Shown one piece after another: positions 1-10,727 of a stretch of 64,000 bases of DNA. How positions within the stretch are numbered: position 1 is the first letter of the stretch; the number at the start of each line of letters is the position of its first letter. Below the pieces are notes generated by a model. The model worked only from the letters and a program-made list of their open reading frames with translations, had not been told where the DNA came from and searched no databases. A program made the position numbers and the translations under genes. The stretch lies in assembly GCA_963750895.1 (NCBI GenBank), contig CAVVSD010000003.1, positions 124,001 to 188,000 on the forward strand, given 5' to 3'. This stretch comes from CAVVSD01 sp963750895 (GTDB taxonomy: Bacteria > Actinomycetota > Thermoleophilia > Solirubrobacterales > Solirubrobacteraceae).

Positions 1-2072
<2,072 letters not shown>

Positions 2073-2076
<4 letters not shown>

Positions 2077-4049
2077 CCGAGCTGCGCGCCACCTACCGCC
2101 TGCAGCTCTCGGGCGACTTCGACTTCCACGCCGCGCGCGAGCTCGTCCCGTACCTGCGCGACCTCGGCATCTCGCACCTGTACCTCTCGCCGTCGCTGCA
2201 GGCGCGCAGCGGCTCGACGCACGGCTACGACGTCGTCGACCCCACGCGCGTGTCGGAGGCGCTCGGCGGGGAGGAGGCGCTCCGGGCGCTGGCGTCGGAG
2301 GGGCTCGGGGTGATCCTCGACATCGTCCCCAACCACATGGGCACCGGCGACGAGAACCGCTGGTGGCCGGACCCCGAGGTCTTCGACATCGACCCGGAGA
2401 GCGGCTGGTACCGCCGGTTCTTCGACATCGACGACCTCGCGGCGGTCCGCGTCGAGCGCAAGGAGGTCTTCGACCTCCTGCACGGCAAGGTCCTCGAGCT
2501 CGTGCGCGACGGCGTCCTCGACGGCGTCCGCGTCGACCACCCCGACGGCCTCGCCGACCCCGCCGGCTACCTGCGGCGGCTCCGGGACGCGGACGTCCCG
2601 CACGTGTGGGTCGAGAAGATCCTCGCCGTCGGCGAGGGCCTGCGCGACTGGCCCGTCGACGGGACGGTCGGCTACGAGTTCCTCGTCGATGTCGGCGCGC
2701 TGTTCGTCGACCCGGCGGGAGAGGCGGCCCTCACCGACCTGTGGCAGACCGTCTCGGGCGACGCCCGTCCCTTCGAGGAGCTCATGATCGCCGCCCAGCT
2801 CGAGCTGGCGACCGTGACCTTCGCGCGCGAGGTCGACCGCCTGCGGGTCCTGCTCGGCGACGACGACGCGCCGATCCCGGAGGCGCTGGCCGAGCTGCCG
2901 GTGTACCGCACCTACGTCGAGCCGTGGAGCGGGACGGTGGCCGACGAGGACCGCGAGGCGATCGCGGCCTCGGGCATGGCGCCGTCGCTCGCGGAGGTCC
3001 TCCTGCTCCAGGAGCCCGGCAACGAGGACTTCGTGACGCGCTTCCAGCAGACGTCGCCGCCCGTGACGGCGAAGGGCGTGGAGGACACGGCGTTCTACCG
3101 CTACGGGCGGCTCATGGCGCTCAACGAGGTCGGCGGCGAGCCGGCGCGCTTCGGCATGTCGGTCGCCGACTTCCACGCGGCGAACGCGGAGCGCGCGCGG
3201 CGCTTCCCGCGCAACCTGCTCGTCACGAGCACCCACGACACGAAGCGCTCGGCCGACGCGAGGGCGCGCATCGGCGCGGTGGCCTCGATGCCCGACGCGT
3301 GGGCGGCGGCCGTGAAGCGCTGGCTGGACCTCACGCGCGACCTCGTCACCGACGGTGCGCCCGACGGGGCGGAGCGCTACATGGTCCTCCAGAACGTGCT
3401 CGCGGCGTGGCCGATCTCCGCGGAGCGGCTCGAGGGGTTCGTGGAGAAGTCGCTGCGGGAGGCGAAGGTCCACACGACCTGGGCGGAGCCCGACGAGGCC
3501 TACGAGGCCGCGGTCAAGGGCTACGCGACCGGACTCCTGGCGCACGAGGCGTTCCTCGCGGACTTCGAGCCGTTCCTCGAGGAGCTCCTGCCGGTCGCCG
3601 AGCGCCACGCGCTGGGGCAGCTCCTGCTGAAGCTCACGGTCCCAGGCCTGCCCGACGTCTACGGCGGCGACGACCTGTGGTTCCTGGCGCTCGTCGATCC
3701 CGACAACCGCCGGCCGGTCGACTGGGCGGCGCGGCGGGAGGCGCTGGACGCGCTGAGGTCCGGAGCCGCGCCGACGCGCGAGACCGTGAAGCTCTGGCTC
3801 ATCTGGCGCGCGCTGGACCTGCGGGCTCGGCGGCCGGACGCGTTCGCGGGCGCGTACACGCCGCTGGACGCGGGGGACGGGACCGTGGCGTTCCTGCGCG
3901 GCGACGGCGAGGTGCTCGTCGCGGTCCGCGTGCGCGAGGACGCACCGCCGTTCGCACCGCCGGCCGGCGAGTGGCGCGACGTGCTGGCGGGTGCGCCGGC
4001 CGACTACGGGCTCGTGCTGCTGGAGCGGGCCGACGCGATCGCCTCGTAG
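2073..4049 (+). CDS. treY: Malto-oligosyltrehalose synthase TreY, compact form
   Basis: TreY converts the reducing-end alpha-1,4 bond of maltodextrin into alpha,alpha-1,1 (maltooligosyl-trehalose). The start is the ATG overlapping the glgX stop. Motifs in order are TYRLQL at residues 7-12, STHGYDVVD at 48-56, DIVPNHM at 83-89, the nucleophile Asp155 in VRVDHPDG, Glu181 in WVEK, and STHDTKR further on. The 658-aa protein is shorter than the 700-850 aa usual for the family: NHM is followed almost directly by the GWYRRFFDID block, so the usual insertion there is missing. The 3' end overlaps the convergent LuxR gene by 46 bp. It works with GlgX and a TreZ hydrolase encoded elsewhere. Confidence 0.93.
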
Positions 4050-4711
4050 CGGCCCGCCACCTCGAGCTTGCGGTAGACGTGCTCGAGGTGCTTCTCGACC
4101 GTGCGGCGGCTGATCCGCAGCGCGAGGCCGACCTCGCCGTTGGACTCGCCGCGGGCGACCCTGCGCAGGACCTCCGACTCGCGCCGGGTCAGGCGGTCGT
4201 GCGGCGCGACCACGGCGGCGTCGCGCACCGCCATCGCGAGAGCGGGGCGCGCGCGACGTACGAATGCCAGCTCGTCGTCGTCGAAGTCGCGGTCGGCGCG
4301 GTGGAAGGCGATCCCGACGACCGTCGACCCGCGCAGCGGGAGCGCGACGCACAGGGCGTGCTCCACGCCGAGCGGGCGGTAGAAGTCGGCGTAGACGCCG
4401 AGGCGGTGCAGCGCGCGTGGCCCGGCGAAGTCCGAGAGCCGCAGCGGCCCGGGGTCGCCGGTGTGCGCGTGGTGGGCGATGAGCGGGTGCTCGGCCGCGT
4501 GACGCGCGAACGCCGCCATGTCGACCGGCTGCCGGTCGGAGGTCACCGACGCGACCGGCGTCATGTCCTGCAGGTCCAGCTCGCCCCAGAGGACGTGGTC
4601 GCAGGGCAGCAGGCCTGCCAGGGCATCGACGGCGCCCCGGCGCAGCGTCTCCCGGTCGCGCGCCGCCTCGGTCGCGACGAAGAGATCCAGGACGGCTGTC
4701 AGATCACGCAT
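4004..4711 (-). CDS. LuxR-family transcriptional regulator with GAF-like sensor
   Basis: A 235-aa protein with an N-terminal GAF/PAS-like sensory region (about 1-165) and a C-terminal LuxR-type HTH (about 170-230; LTRRESEVLRRVARGESN and ISRRTVEKHLEHVYRKL are typical). No receiver Asp motif is present, so it is probably ligand- or redox-sensing rather than a phosphorylated response regulator. Its C-terminal codons overlap the end of treY on the other strand. A TAGGCT -10-like box lies 16 nt before the ATG, and a short GAGG lies 5 nt before it. The target is unknown; trehalose genes are possible only by proximity. Confidence 0.8.
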   Translation of the reverse strand: MRDLTAVLDLFVATEAARDRETLRRGAVDALAGLLPCDHVLWGELDLQDMTPVASVTSDRQPVDMAAFARHAAEHPLIAHHAHTGDPGPLRLSDFAGPRALHRLGVYADFYRPLGVEHALCVALPLRGSTVVGIAFHRADRDFDDDELAFVRRARPALAMAVRDAAVVAPHDRLTRRESEVLRRVARGESNGEVGLALRISRRTVEKHLEHVYRKLEVAGRYEAIASARSSSTSP

Positions 4712-4766
4712 GATCGCCTCGGCGGCGAGCCTACGCCGCCGAGGCCTGGCGCGACAGGGGAGGGTG

Positions 4767-4970
4767 CTAGGCCACGCTTCCTGCGGGTGTGCCCTCCTGG
4801 ATGCCGCCGCGGATCATCTCGCGCAACTCGGCGTTGTCCTCGTGGCCGTGGACGGCCACAGCGTGCTGCGCCGCCGCCTCGAGCACCTCGTCCTCGGTGT
4901 CGGCCGAGATCGCGATCGTGCAGTTCATATCGCTCGGGATCTGCCGGCAATCCACGTACTTGCGGCCCAT
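4767..4970 (-). CDS. DUF1059 family small protein
   Basis: A 67-aa protein beginning MGRKYVDCRQ, with the typical DUF1059 pattern: a conserved Cys near the N-terminus, a second in MNCTI, and a C-terminal VHGHEDNAELREMI. The ATG at 4970 is chosen over the longer frame start at 5012 because GGAGG sits 5 nt upstream of it. No biochemical function is established for the family. It lies alone between the LuxR gene and larA on the same strand. Confidence 0.8.
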   Translation of the reverse strand: MGRKYVDCRQIPSDMNCTIAISADTEDEVLEAAAQHAVAVHGHEDNAELREMIRGGIQEGTPAGSVA

Positions 4971-5054
4971 CGGAGCCTCCTGGAGTCCGGATGCGGGGGT
5001 GGGCGAAGCCAAGACCTCCCGGAAGGCCCGGTCAATACGTGATCACACGTACCG

Positions 5055-6329
5055 TCAGGCGGCGACGAAGGGGATCGTCTGCGGCCCCTCGGGGAGCACG
5101 CAGACGCGGGCGTCGGGGCCCGCGGCGTCCAGCGCGGCGGCGACGGTCTCCGACACGTCGTCGGAGTGGCCGAGATGGGCGCTGTGGAGCGCGTCGGCGT
5201 CGAGGTAGTCGGAGTGCACGACGACCTCCGCCTGGACCTGGATCTTCGCCTGGACCTGGACCTGCCACTGGTCGGCGACGGTGTCCTTGCGCGCGGAGAT
5301 CGCGTCGAGGAGCGCCTGCGGTGACGGCTCGGAGGCCAGGACCTCGCGGTAGGAGCCGTGGTCGGGGAAGCCGTCGCGGCACTCGGCGGCGCAGACGATC
5401 GTGCCGCCGTCGCGGACGACGGTCGACGCCGCGCTCATCCCCTTCACGGCCTGGTAGAGGTTCTGGTCGAGCGGGAAGCCGGAGTTGGTCGTCACCACGA
5501 CCTCGAACCGCGACGGCACCTCCTGCATCGCCGTCCCGCGCGCGGCCTCGCACGCGGCGCGGTGCATCGGCGACAGCTCTCCGCCGAACGCGCGGACGAT
5601 CTGCTGCTCGCGGTTGAGGGTCACGTCGAGGGCGAAGTGCACGTCGCCCACCGCATCGACCACGGCGCGGATGTCGTCGTGGACGGGGTTGCCCTCGATG
5701 ATCCCCCAGATGGCGTTGGGATGGCCGATGCGGGACGCGTCGTGGAGGGTGAGGACCGTGTCGAGCGCGGCCAGCCCGGGCGTGACGAGCTTCGGGCCGC
5801 CGCTGAAGCCGGCGAAGAAGTGGGGCTCGACGAAGCCGGTGGTGATGCGCAGGTCGGCCTGCACCCACTCGGTGTTGAGCCAGACGGGGACGCCGTCGCC
5901 GTGCTCGCCCATCCAGGTGAGCGACGAGGGGTCGCGGGCGTCGTGGTTGACCACGCGGACGCTGTCGTAGACCTCGTCGCCGAGCATGCGCCGCAGCTCC
6001 TGCTCGGTGTTGCCGCGGTGCGTCCCCGTCGCCACGAGGATCGTGACGTCGTCGAGGTCGATGATGCCGTCGAGCTCCTCGAGCACGGCGGGGATCATGA
6101 GGTGGCGCGGCTGGGGCCGGGTGCCGTCGCACATCGAGATGGCGACCGTCTGGCCCGGCTTGGCGATCTCGCGCAGCGGCGCGCCGGAGACCGGCTCGCG
6201 CATCGCGGTGTGCAGCGTCGCCATCGGATCGGCGGCCGCCTGCGCGTGCACGGGCTGCACGACCGTGGTGCGCTCCTCCGGGAGCTCGACGCGGAGCCCC
6301 TCCTCGCCGTACGCCAGCCAGACCTCCAT
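5055..6329 (-). CDS. larA: LarA-like nickel-dependent racemase (DUF2088 / lactate racemase family)
   Basis: A 424-aa protein matching LarA, which racemises 2-hydroxy acids using the nickel-pincer nucleotide. All residues I recall from L. plantarum LarA are present with near-constant spacing: Asp68 and Arg71 in DGTR, His104 in TGTHR, His170 in EPHFF, Lys180 in GGPK (cofactor attachment), His196, Lys296 and Trp355. Just after that Trp an 18-bp tandem duplication gives QVQAK/IQVQAE. No larB, larC or larE is in the window, so cofactor synthesis must be encoded elsewhere. Substrate is uncertain (lactate, malate or another hydroxyacid). The ATG at 6329 is chosen because a -10 box ends 8 nt upstream; longer frames run into the divergent FHA gene. 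Confidence 0.85.
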   Translation of the reverse strand: MEVWLAYGEEGLRVELPEERTTVVQPVHAQAAADPMATLHTAMREPVSGAPLREIAKPGQTVAISMCDGTRPQPRHLMIPAVLEELDGIIDLDDVTILVATGTHRGNTEQELRRMLGDEVYDSVRVVNHDARDPSSLTWMGEHGDGVPVWLNTEWVQADLRITTGFVEPHFFAGFSGGPKLVTPGLAALDTVLTLHDASRIGHPNAIWGIIEGNPVHDDIRAVVDAVGDVHFALDVTLNREQQIVRAFGGELSPMHRAACEAARGTAMQEVPSRFEVVVTTNSGFPLDQNLYQAVKGMSAASTVVRDGGTIVCAAECRDGFPDHGSYREVLASEPSPQALLDAISARKDTVADQWQVQVQAKIQVQAEVVVHSDYLDADALHSAHLGHSDDVSETVAAALDAAGPDARVCVLPEGPQTIPFVAA

Positions 6330-6363
6330 TGACCGTGAGGCTAGTCGTTTAGCCTGCCGGTCA
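6330..6363. promoter_or_regulatory. Symmetric bidirectional promoter/operator between larA and FHA-HTH gene
   Basis: The whole 33-bp gap plus the first base of the FHA gene forms an imperfect palindrome. The outer arms TGACCG/CGGTCA (6330-6335, 6358-6363) and inner arms AGGCTA/TAGCCT (6338-6343, 6350-6355) share one centre. Each inner arm reads TAGCCT in the direction of its gene, a TANNNT -10 box, ending 7 nt before the + ATG and 8 nt before the - ATG. Both transcripts would be leaderless. The symmetry also suits a dimeric repressor. Promoter function is inference. Confidence 0.65.
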
Positions 6364-7070
6364 TGGAAGCGGGCCTGACAGGGCCTCACGCCGCGACGGC
6401 TGCAGAGCTCAAGGAACGTCTGGCGGCCGAGCGGCGAGGGCATCCGTTCCTCATCATGCGCGGGGAGGACGCGTCCCAGATCCTCGTGGATCTGCCCGAG
6501 GACGGCCCGCCGACGCGGACGATCGGCCGCGCGGCGGAGTGCGACATCGCACTGCCGTGGGACGCGCAGGTCTCGCGCGTGCACGCGGAGCTCGTCTGGG
6601 TCGGCCGCGACTGGGCGATCGACGACGGCGGCCTGTCCCGCAACGGCACGTACGTGAACGGCCAGCGCATCGCCGAGCGCCGACGTCTGCGCGACGGGGA
6701 CACGCTGCGCTTCGGCGCGACGGCGATGGTCTTCCGCCGTCCGTCCGACGCGGTCGAGCTCGGCTCGGTGACGGTGTCCGCGGCGGGCCTCCCAGGCCCG
6801 ACGAGCCTGTCGGATGCCCAGCGCGCGGTGCTGCGCGAGCTGTGCCGGCCGATGGCGGCCGACGGGGGCCGCGCGCGCCCGGCGACCAACCCGGAGATCG
6901 CGGCCGCGCTGTTCCTGTCGCTCGACGCGATCAAGGGGCACCTGCGGGTGCTGTTCGTGAAGTTCGGCGTGGACGGCCTGGCGCAGAACGAGAAGCGCCT
7001 GCGGCTCGCGGAGCGCGCGCTGGACTCGGGCGCCGTGCTCGTCGCCGAGCTGCGCGAGCGGGCGGAGTAG
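6363..7070 (+). CDS. FHA-domain regulator with C-terminal helix-turn-helix
   Basis: A 235-aa protein. The FHA phosphothreonine-binding domain covers about residues 45-125 (TIGRAAECDIAL, VSRVHAEL, SRNGTYVNGQRI carry the usual Gly-Arg, Ser-His and Asn motifs). The C-terminal region (about 148-235) has a winged or LuxR-like HTH (NPEIAAALFLSLDAIKGHLRVLF). This suggests a transcription factor whose activity depends on a Ser/Thr-kinase target. It is divergent from larA with only 33 bp between them, so autoregulation and control of larA are plausible but inferred. Confidence 0.8.
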   Translation: MEAGLTGPHAATAAELKERLAAERRGHPFLIMRGEDASQILVDLPEDGPPTRTIGRAAECDIALPWDAQVSRVHAELVWVGRDWAIDDGGLSRNGTYVNGQRIAERRRLRDGDTLRFGATAMVFRRPSDAVELGSVTVSAAGLPGPTSLSDAQRAVLRELCRPMAADGGRARPATNPEIAAALFLSLDAIKGHLRVLFVKFGVDGLAQNEKRLRLAERALDSGAVLVAELRERAE

Positions 7071-7080
7071 CTCCCGCTAC

Positions 7081-7106
7081 GGCGACGCGGGTTGAGGCGC
7101 GTCGCC
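7081..7106 (+). terminator. Candidate hairpin terminator after the FHA-HTH gene
   Basis: Perfect 8-bp arms GGCGACGC and GCGTCGCC flank a 10-nt loop and begin 10 nt after the stop codon. There is no T-tract, so this is a GC-rich hairpin of the type common in actinobacteria rather than a classical intrinsic terminator. Confidence 0.45.
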
Positions 7107-7240
7107 CGGTGCTCGAACGGCTCAGGCCGGGAGGGGTGCCGGAGTGCTGTGTGCTCCACCGAGATACGCGTGCACAACAGTCCAGTCATTGCTGAATTGT
7201 TCATCGGATAGCGATGCAACGAAGTGCAGCGATGCGTGCG

Positions 7241-7318
7241 TAGCGAACCCCGCTCCGTCCGCCCTCGGTGGGCAGTCCGGACCGCGATCCGTCCCGCTGC
7301 AGCGAAGCCGAGCGGGGC
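7241..7318 (-). repeat. Dispersed intergenic element, copy A (after WS/DGAT stop)
   Basis: Read on the minus strand, this begins directly after the WS/DGAT stop codon. It shares a core of TCCGGACTGCCC, a 5-nt variable loop (ACCGA) and GGGCGGACGG with the element at 21757-21840. The flanks align too (GAGC-CCGCTCGG before the core, GGGTT after it). CCCCGCTC near the start can pair with GAGCGGGG near the end, enclosing an inner stem GCCC/GGGC. Confidence 0.6.
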
Positions 7319-8542
7319 TCACCGAGCCGCCGCCGCGGCGGCGAGCGCGCCCAGCTCCTCCTCGATCCCGCCGGCGAGCACCTCGAGCCGGTCGACGCCG
7401 TCGCGATCGGCGCACAGGCCGAACGTCAGCACCCCTCCCGCCGAGAAGACGGCGACCCGCAGGGCGTGCCAGTCGGCCACCTCCGCGAGCGCGTAGACCG
7501 CGTCGACGGGCCGGCCGAGCGCCGTGACGGCGCCGCGCGGGCCTGGGACGTTGGAGACGTTGAGCGTGAACACGTGCGGGTTCATCGACCAGTGCACCGC
7601 GACCGACCCGCCGATGTGGAGGACGGTGCCGAGCTCCAGCGCGTCGTGACGCGCCTTGCGCAGCGTGCACTCGCGTGCGACCGCGAGCAGCCGGGCGACC
7701 GGATCGGGCTCGGCCAGCGGAAGGTCGACGAAGAAGAACGAGTCGTCGTTGCCGAGCGCGTCGCCGCGCTCGTCCGCGCGATGCAGGCTCACCGGGACCT
7801 TCACGCGCATCCGGTGCAGCGGCGCGTCCTGCGCCAGCAGCCAGCGACGCAGGCCGCCGGCGGTCGCGCCGAGCACGACGTCGTTGACGGTCAGGTGCGT
7901 GCCGAACGCGTCGCGCAGCCCCGCGATCGCGGTGAGATCCGCGGACGCGAACGCCACGACCCGCGAGGACCCGACGCGCCGGGCGAGCGACGAGCGGGGG
8001 ACCGCCGGCGCGAGCTCGCGCTCGATGGCCGCCGACAATCGCGGGATGTCGGCGAGGACGTGGCGATGCGTCGGCTCGGGCACGGCCGCCGGCGACGGAC
8101 GCGTCGGCGGAGCATCGACCTCCCACAGCAGCGCCGTCGCGATCCGCCGGACCGCCATCCCGTCCGCCATCGCGTGGTGGACCCTCAGCACGATCGCGCG
8201 CCCGCCGACGAGGTCGACGGTCCAGAGCGGGCGCTCGCGGTCCAGGCGCTCCTCCATGAGCTCGGCGACGGCGGCCTCGAACGTCGAGGTCTGCGGGTGC
8301 TCGCGGACGTGCTCGTCGAGGTCGAACCCCGCGTAGGGCGCCCACGCCAGCCCGTCGCCGTCCTGCGCCAGCCGGTCCCTGAGACCAGGGATGCGGTCGA
8401 GCCGGGCCGCGACGTGGTCGCGTAGCTCCACGAGCGTGATCGGTTCCGCCGCGGGCGGGAGCGCGGTGACCTTCAGCGTGTGTCCCGCCACGCGCGCGGT
8501 CTCGAGCCCGAGAATCCGGACGTCCTCCGCCGTCAGCCGCAC
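7319..8542 (-). CDS. WS/DGAT family acyltransferase
   Basis: A 407-aa member of the wax ester synthase/acyl-CoA:diacylglycerol acyltransferase family, which makes triacylglycerol or wax-ester storage lipid at the membrane. The catalytic HHxxxDG motif is HHAMADG at residues 122-128, and the family NVSNVPGP block is present near residue 330. It is slightly shorter than the 450-480 aa typical of mycobacterial Tgs proteins. The GTG at 8542 is supported by a TAGGCT box ending 7 nt upstream. The gene lies 10 bp after the GGDEF-EAL gene on the same strand. Which ester it makes cannot be told from sequence. Confidence 0.88.
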   Translation of the reverse strand: MRLTAEDVRILGLETARVAGHTLKVTALPPAAEPITLVELRDHVAARLDRIPGLRDRLAQDGDGLAWAPYAGFDLDEHVREHPQTSTFEAAVAELMEERLDRERPLWTVDLVGGRAIVLRVHHAMADGMAVRRIATALLWEVDAPPTRPSPAAVPEPTHRHVLADIPRLSAAIERELAPAVPRSSLARRVGSSRVVAFASADLTAIAGLRDAFGTHLTVNDVVLGATAGGLRRWLLAQDAPLHRMRVKVPVSLHRADERGDALGNDDSFFFVDLPLAEPDPVARLLAVARECTLRKARHDALELGTVLHIGGSVAVHWSMNPHVFTLNVSNVPGPRGAVTALGRPVDAVYALAEVADWHALRVAVFSAGGVLTFGLCADRDGVDRLEVLAGGIEEELGALAAAAAAR

Positions 8543-8549
8543 ACGGCGG

Positions 8550-8555
8550 AGCCTA
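8550..8555 (-). promoter_or_regulatory. Leaderless -10 box of WS/DGAT gene, built on the upstream stop codon
   Basis: TAGGCT on the minus strand, 7 nt before the GTG at 8542. Its first three bases are the TAG stop of the GGDEF-EAL gene. Placement matches actinobacterial leaderless promoters; no -35 was identified. Confidence 0.5.
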
Positions 8556-10703
8556 CGCGGCGAGATCGACGGGTGCAGCGAGAAGCCGGGCGACCTCGTC
8601 CGGCCCGAGCGGGCGGGCGAAGTGGTAGCCCTGGGCGGTCGTGCAGGCCATGCCGCGCAGCGCGTGGGCCTGCGCCGGCGTCTCGACCCCTTCGGCCAGC
8701 GCGCGCACGCCGAGCGACCGCGCGAGCTGCACGACCGCGTCGAAGATCGCGGTGCCCTCGGTCGAGCGGCCCAGACCGTCGACGAACGAGCGGTCGATCT
8801 TCAGGGTGTCGATGGGGAGGATCGTCCGCAGCTGGCCGAGCGAGGACTGCCCCACGCCGAAGTCGTCGATCGCGAGCCGGATGCCCAGCTGCTTCAGCGC
8901 CAGCAGGGCGCGGCGCGCGTTGTCCGGATCGGCGATGAGCGTCGACTCCGTGACCTCCAGGCACAGCCGCTGCGCCTCGAGGCCGGTCTCGCGCAGGATG
9001 CCGGCGACGAGGTCGGGGAAGGCGGGGTCGGCGAGCTGACGGGGCGACACGTTGACGGCCATCTCGGTCCCGGGCCACGAGCACGCCTGGACGCAGGCCT
9101 CGTGGAGGACCCAGGCGCCGATCGGCCCGATGAGGCCGTTGCGCTCCGCGATCGGGATGAACGTCATCGGCGGGATCACGCCGAGCCGCGGGTGGTCCCA
9201 GCGCAGCAGCGCCTCGGTCCCGGTGATCGCCCCGGTGCGCAGGTCGATCTGCGGCTGGTAGACGAGTCGGAGCTGGTCGCGCGCGACGGCGCGTCGCAGG
9301 TCGCTCTCGAGCTCCATGCGCTGCTGGACCTCGGCTCGCAGCGCGGTGTTGAAGCGCTCCGACCGGTCCTTGCCGAGCTCCTTCGCGCGGTACATCGCGG
9401 CGTCGGCGTCGCGCAGCATCTCCTCCGAGGTCAGCTCGCCGCTGCTCGCGCAGCGCATGCCGACGCTCGCGGTCACGAAGCGCTCCTGGCCCTCGACCGT
9501 GATCGGCGCGTCGAGCGCCGTGGCGACCCGGTCCGCGACGCCGGCCGCGACGTCCTCGTCGTCGACGCCGGGCAGCAGGATCGCGAACTCGTCGCCGCCG
9601 AAGCGGGCGATCGTGTCGCCGGGGCGCAGCGCGTGGCGCAGGCGCTCGGACACGATGATGAGCAGCTCGTCGCCCGCGGAGTGCCCGAGCGAGTCGTTGA
9701 CGACCTTGAACTCGTCGAGGTCGACGAACAGCACGGCGGCGGCGCCGAGGTCCAGCGCCTCGGCGAGCTTCTCGCTGAAGAGGGTGCGGTTCGGCAGGCC
9801 CGTCAGCTCGTCGTGGTGCGCCTGGTGGTCGAGCTGGGACTCGACCTCCTTGCGGACCGAGATGTCGAGCATGTGCGTGACGAGCGCCTTCGGCTCGCCC
9901 TCGCCGTCGCGCACGACGGACTGGCGCCACAGCGCCCAGCCGGTCGAGCCGTCGGCGCGCGTGAACGTCACCTCGTCGCCGCCCTGACGCAGGAGCGAGG
10001 CGAAGTCGGTCAGCGGCCTGCCGGCCAGGTCCTCGCCCTCGTGGCCGGTGATGGTGAGGAACGTGGCGTTGACGCGCTCGATGTGCCCGTCGAGGGTCGT
10101 GAGCACCATGCCGGTCGGGGCGTCGTCGAACGCGGAGCGGAACTCGGCGCTCGCCCGCAGCGTCTCGGCGCGGGCGTCCTCGTTGAGCCGCCAGGTGATC
10201 GTGTTGGCGGCGCCCAGGGCGAGGATGAACCCGCCGTGCACGCCGGCCCAGAGGAGCGGGTTGCCGCCGTGCGAGTACACCGCCGTCGGCGTGAGCACGC
10301 CCATCACGGTGTGGTGCAGGACGACGTAGAGGAAGGCCAGGCAGTACGGGACCCACTCCTCGTAGAGCGCGCACAGCGTGACGACGACGAAGAAGTGGAA
10401 GTGCGCCTCGGTCTGACCGTGCCAGAGGTGCACGACCATCGCGGAGGACGTCAGCAGCGAGAGGCAGCAGGCCGCGGCACGCCAGCGACGCTCGAGGTGC
10501 CCCCAGGTCGCCAGCGCGGCGAGCGCGATGATCGGCGCGACGTGGCCCAGCCCGTGGATGAGCGGGTAGCCGGACACGAACGTGATCGCGAGCAGGACGG
10601 GGACGTGCGCCCACGCGAGCGCGAGGAGCCAGCGGTGACGCCGGGCCCACATGGCATCGGGCAGCGTGTCGCCTCGCGGCATCCATGCGCGAATCGTGTC
10701 CAC
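8553..10703 (-). CDS. Membrane PAS-GGDEF-EAL protein (cyclic-di-GMP synthesis/degradation)
   Basis: A 716-aa protein. About six membrane segments occupy residues 25-172, including the AHFHFF and LHHTVMG blocks seen in a family of membrane sensor domains. A PAS domain follows at about 185-290. The GGDEF motif is intact at 369-373 (RFGGDEFAIL). The EAL domain from about 475 has EALLRW (EAL at 497-499), DDFG, KIDRSF and EGVET. DDFGVGQSS differs from the usual DDFGTGYSS. Both catalytic signatures look competent, so it could make and break c-di-GMP, or one domain may be regulatory. The start is a GTG; an ATG seven codons in is possible. Confidence 0.92.
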   Translation of the reverse strand: MDTIRAWMPRGDTLPDAMWARRHRWLLALAWAHVPVLLAITFVSGYPLIHGLGHVAPIIALAALATWGHLERRWRAAACCLSLLTSSAMVVHLWHGQTEAHFHFFVVVTLCALYEEWVPYCLAFLYVVLHHTVMGVLTPTAVYSHGGNPLLWAGVHGGFILALGAANTITWRLNEDARAETLRASAEFRSAFDDAPTGMVLTTLDGHIERVNATFLTITGHEGEDLAGRPLTDFASLLRQGGDEVTFTRADGSTGWALWRQSVVRDGEGEPKALVTHMLDISVRKEVESQLDHQAHHDELTGLPNRTLFSEKLAEALDLGAAAVLFVDLDEFKVVNDSLGHSAGDELLIIVSERLRHALRPGDTIARFGGDEFAILLPGVDDEDVAAGVADRVATALDAPITVEGQERFVTASVGMRCASSGELTSEEMLRDADAAMYRAKELGKDRSERFNTALRAEVQQRMELESDLRRAVARDQLRLVYQPQIDLRTGAITGTEALLRWDHPRLGVIPPMTFIPIAERNGLIGPIGAWVLHEACVQACSWPGTEMAVNVSPRQLADPAFPDLVAGILRETGLEAQRLCLEVTESTLIADPDNARRALLALKQLGIRLAIDDFGVGQSSLGQLRTILPIDTLKIDRSFVDGLGRSTEGTAIFDAVVQLARSLGVRALAEGVETPAQAHALRGMACTTAQGYHFARPLGPDEVARLLAAPVDLAA

Positions 10704-10727
10704 AGCACGATGATCGGCGTGCTCCGG

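Noticed and set aside
2363..5617. Very long + strand frame of 1084 aa
   Set aside because: Opposite-strand and frame-shifted shadow of treY, LuxR and larA with Arg/Ala/Gly composition and no motifs.
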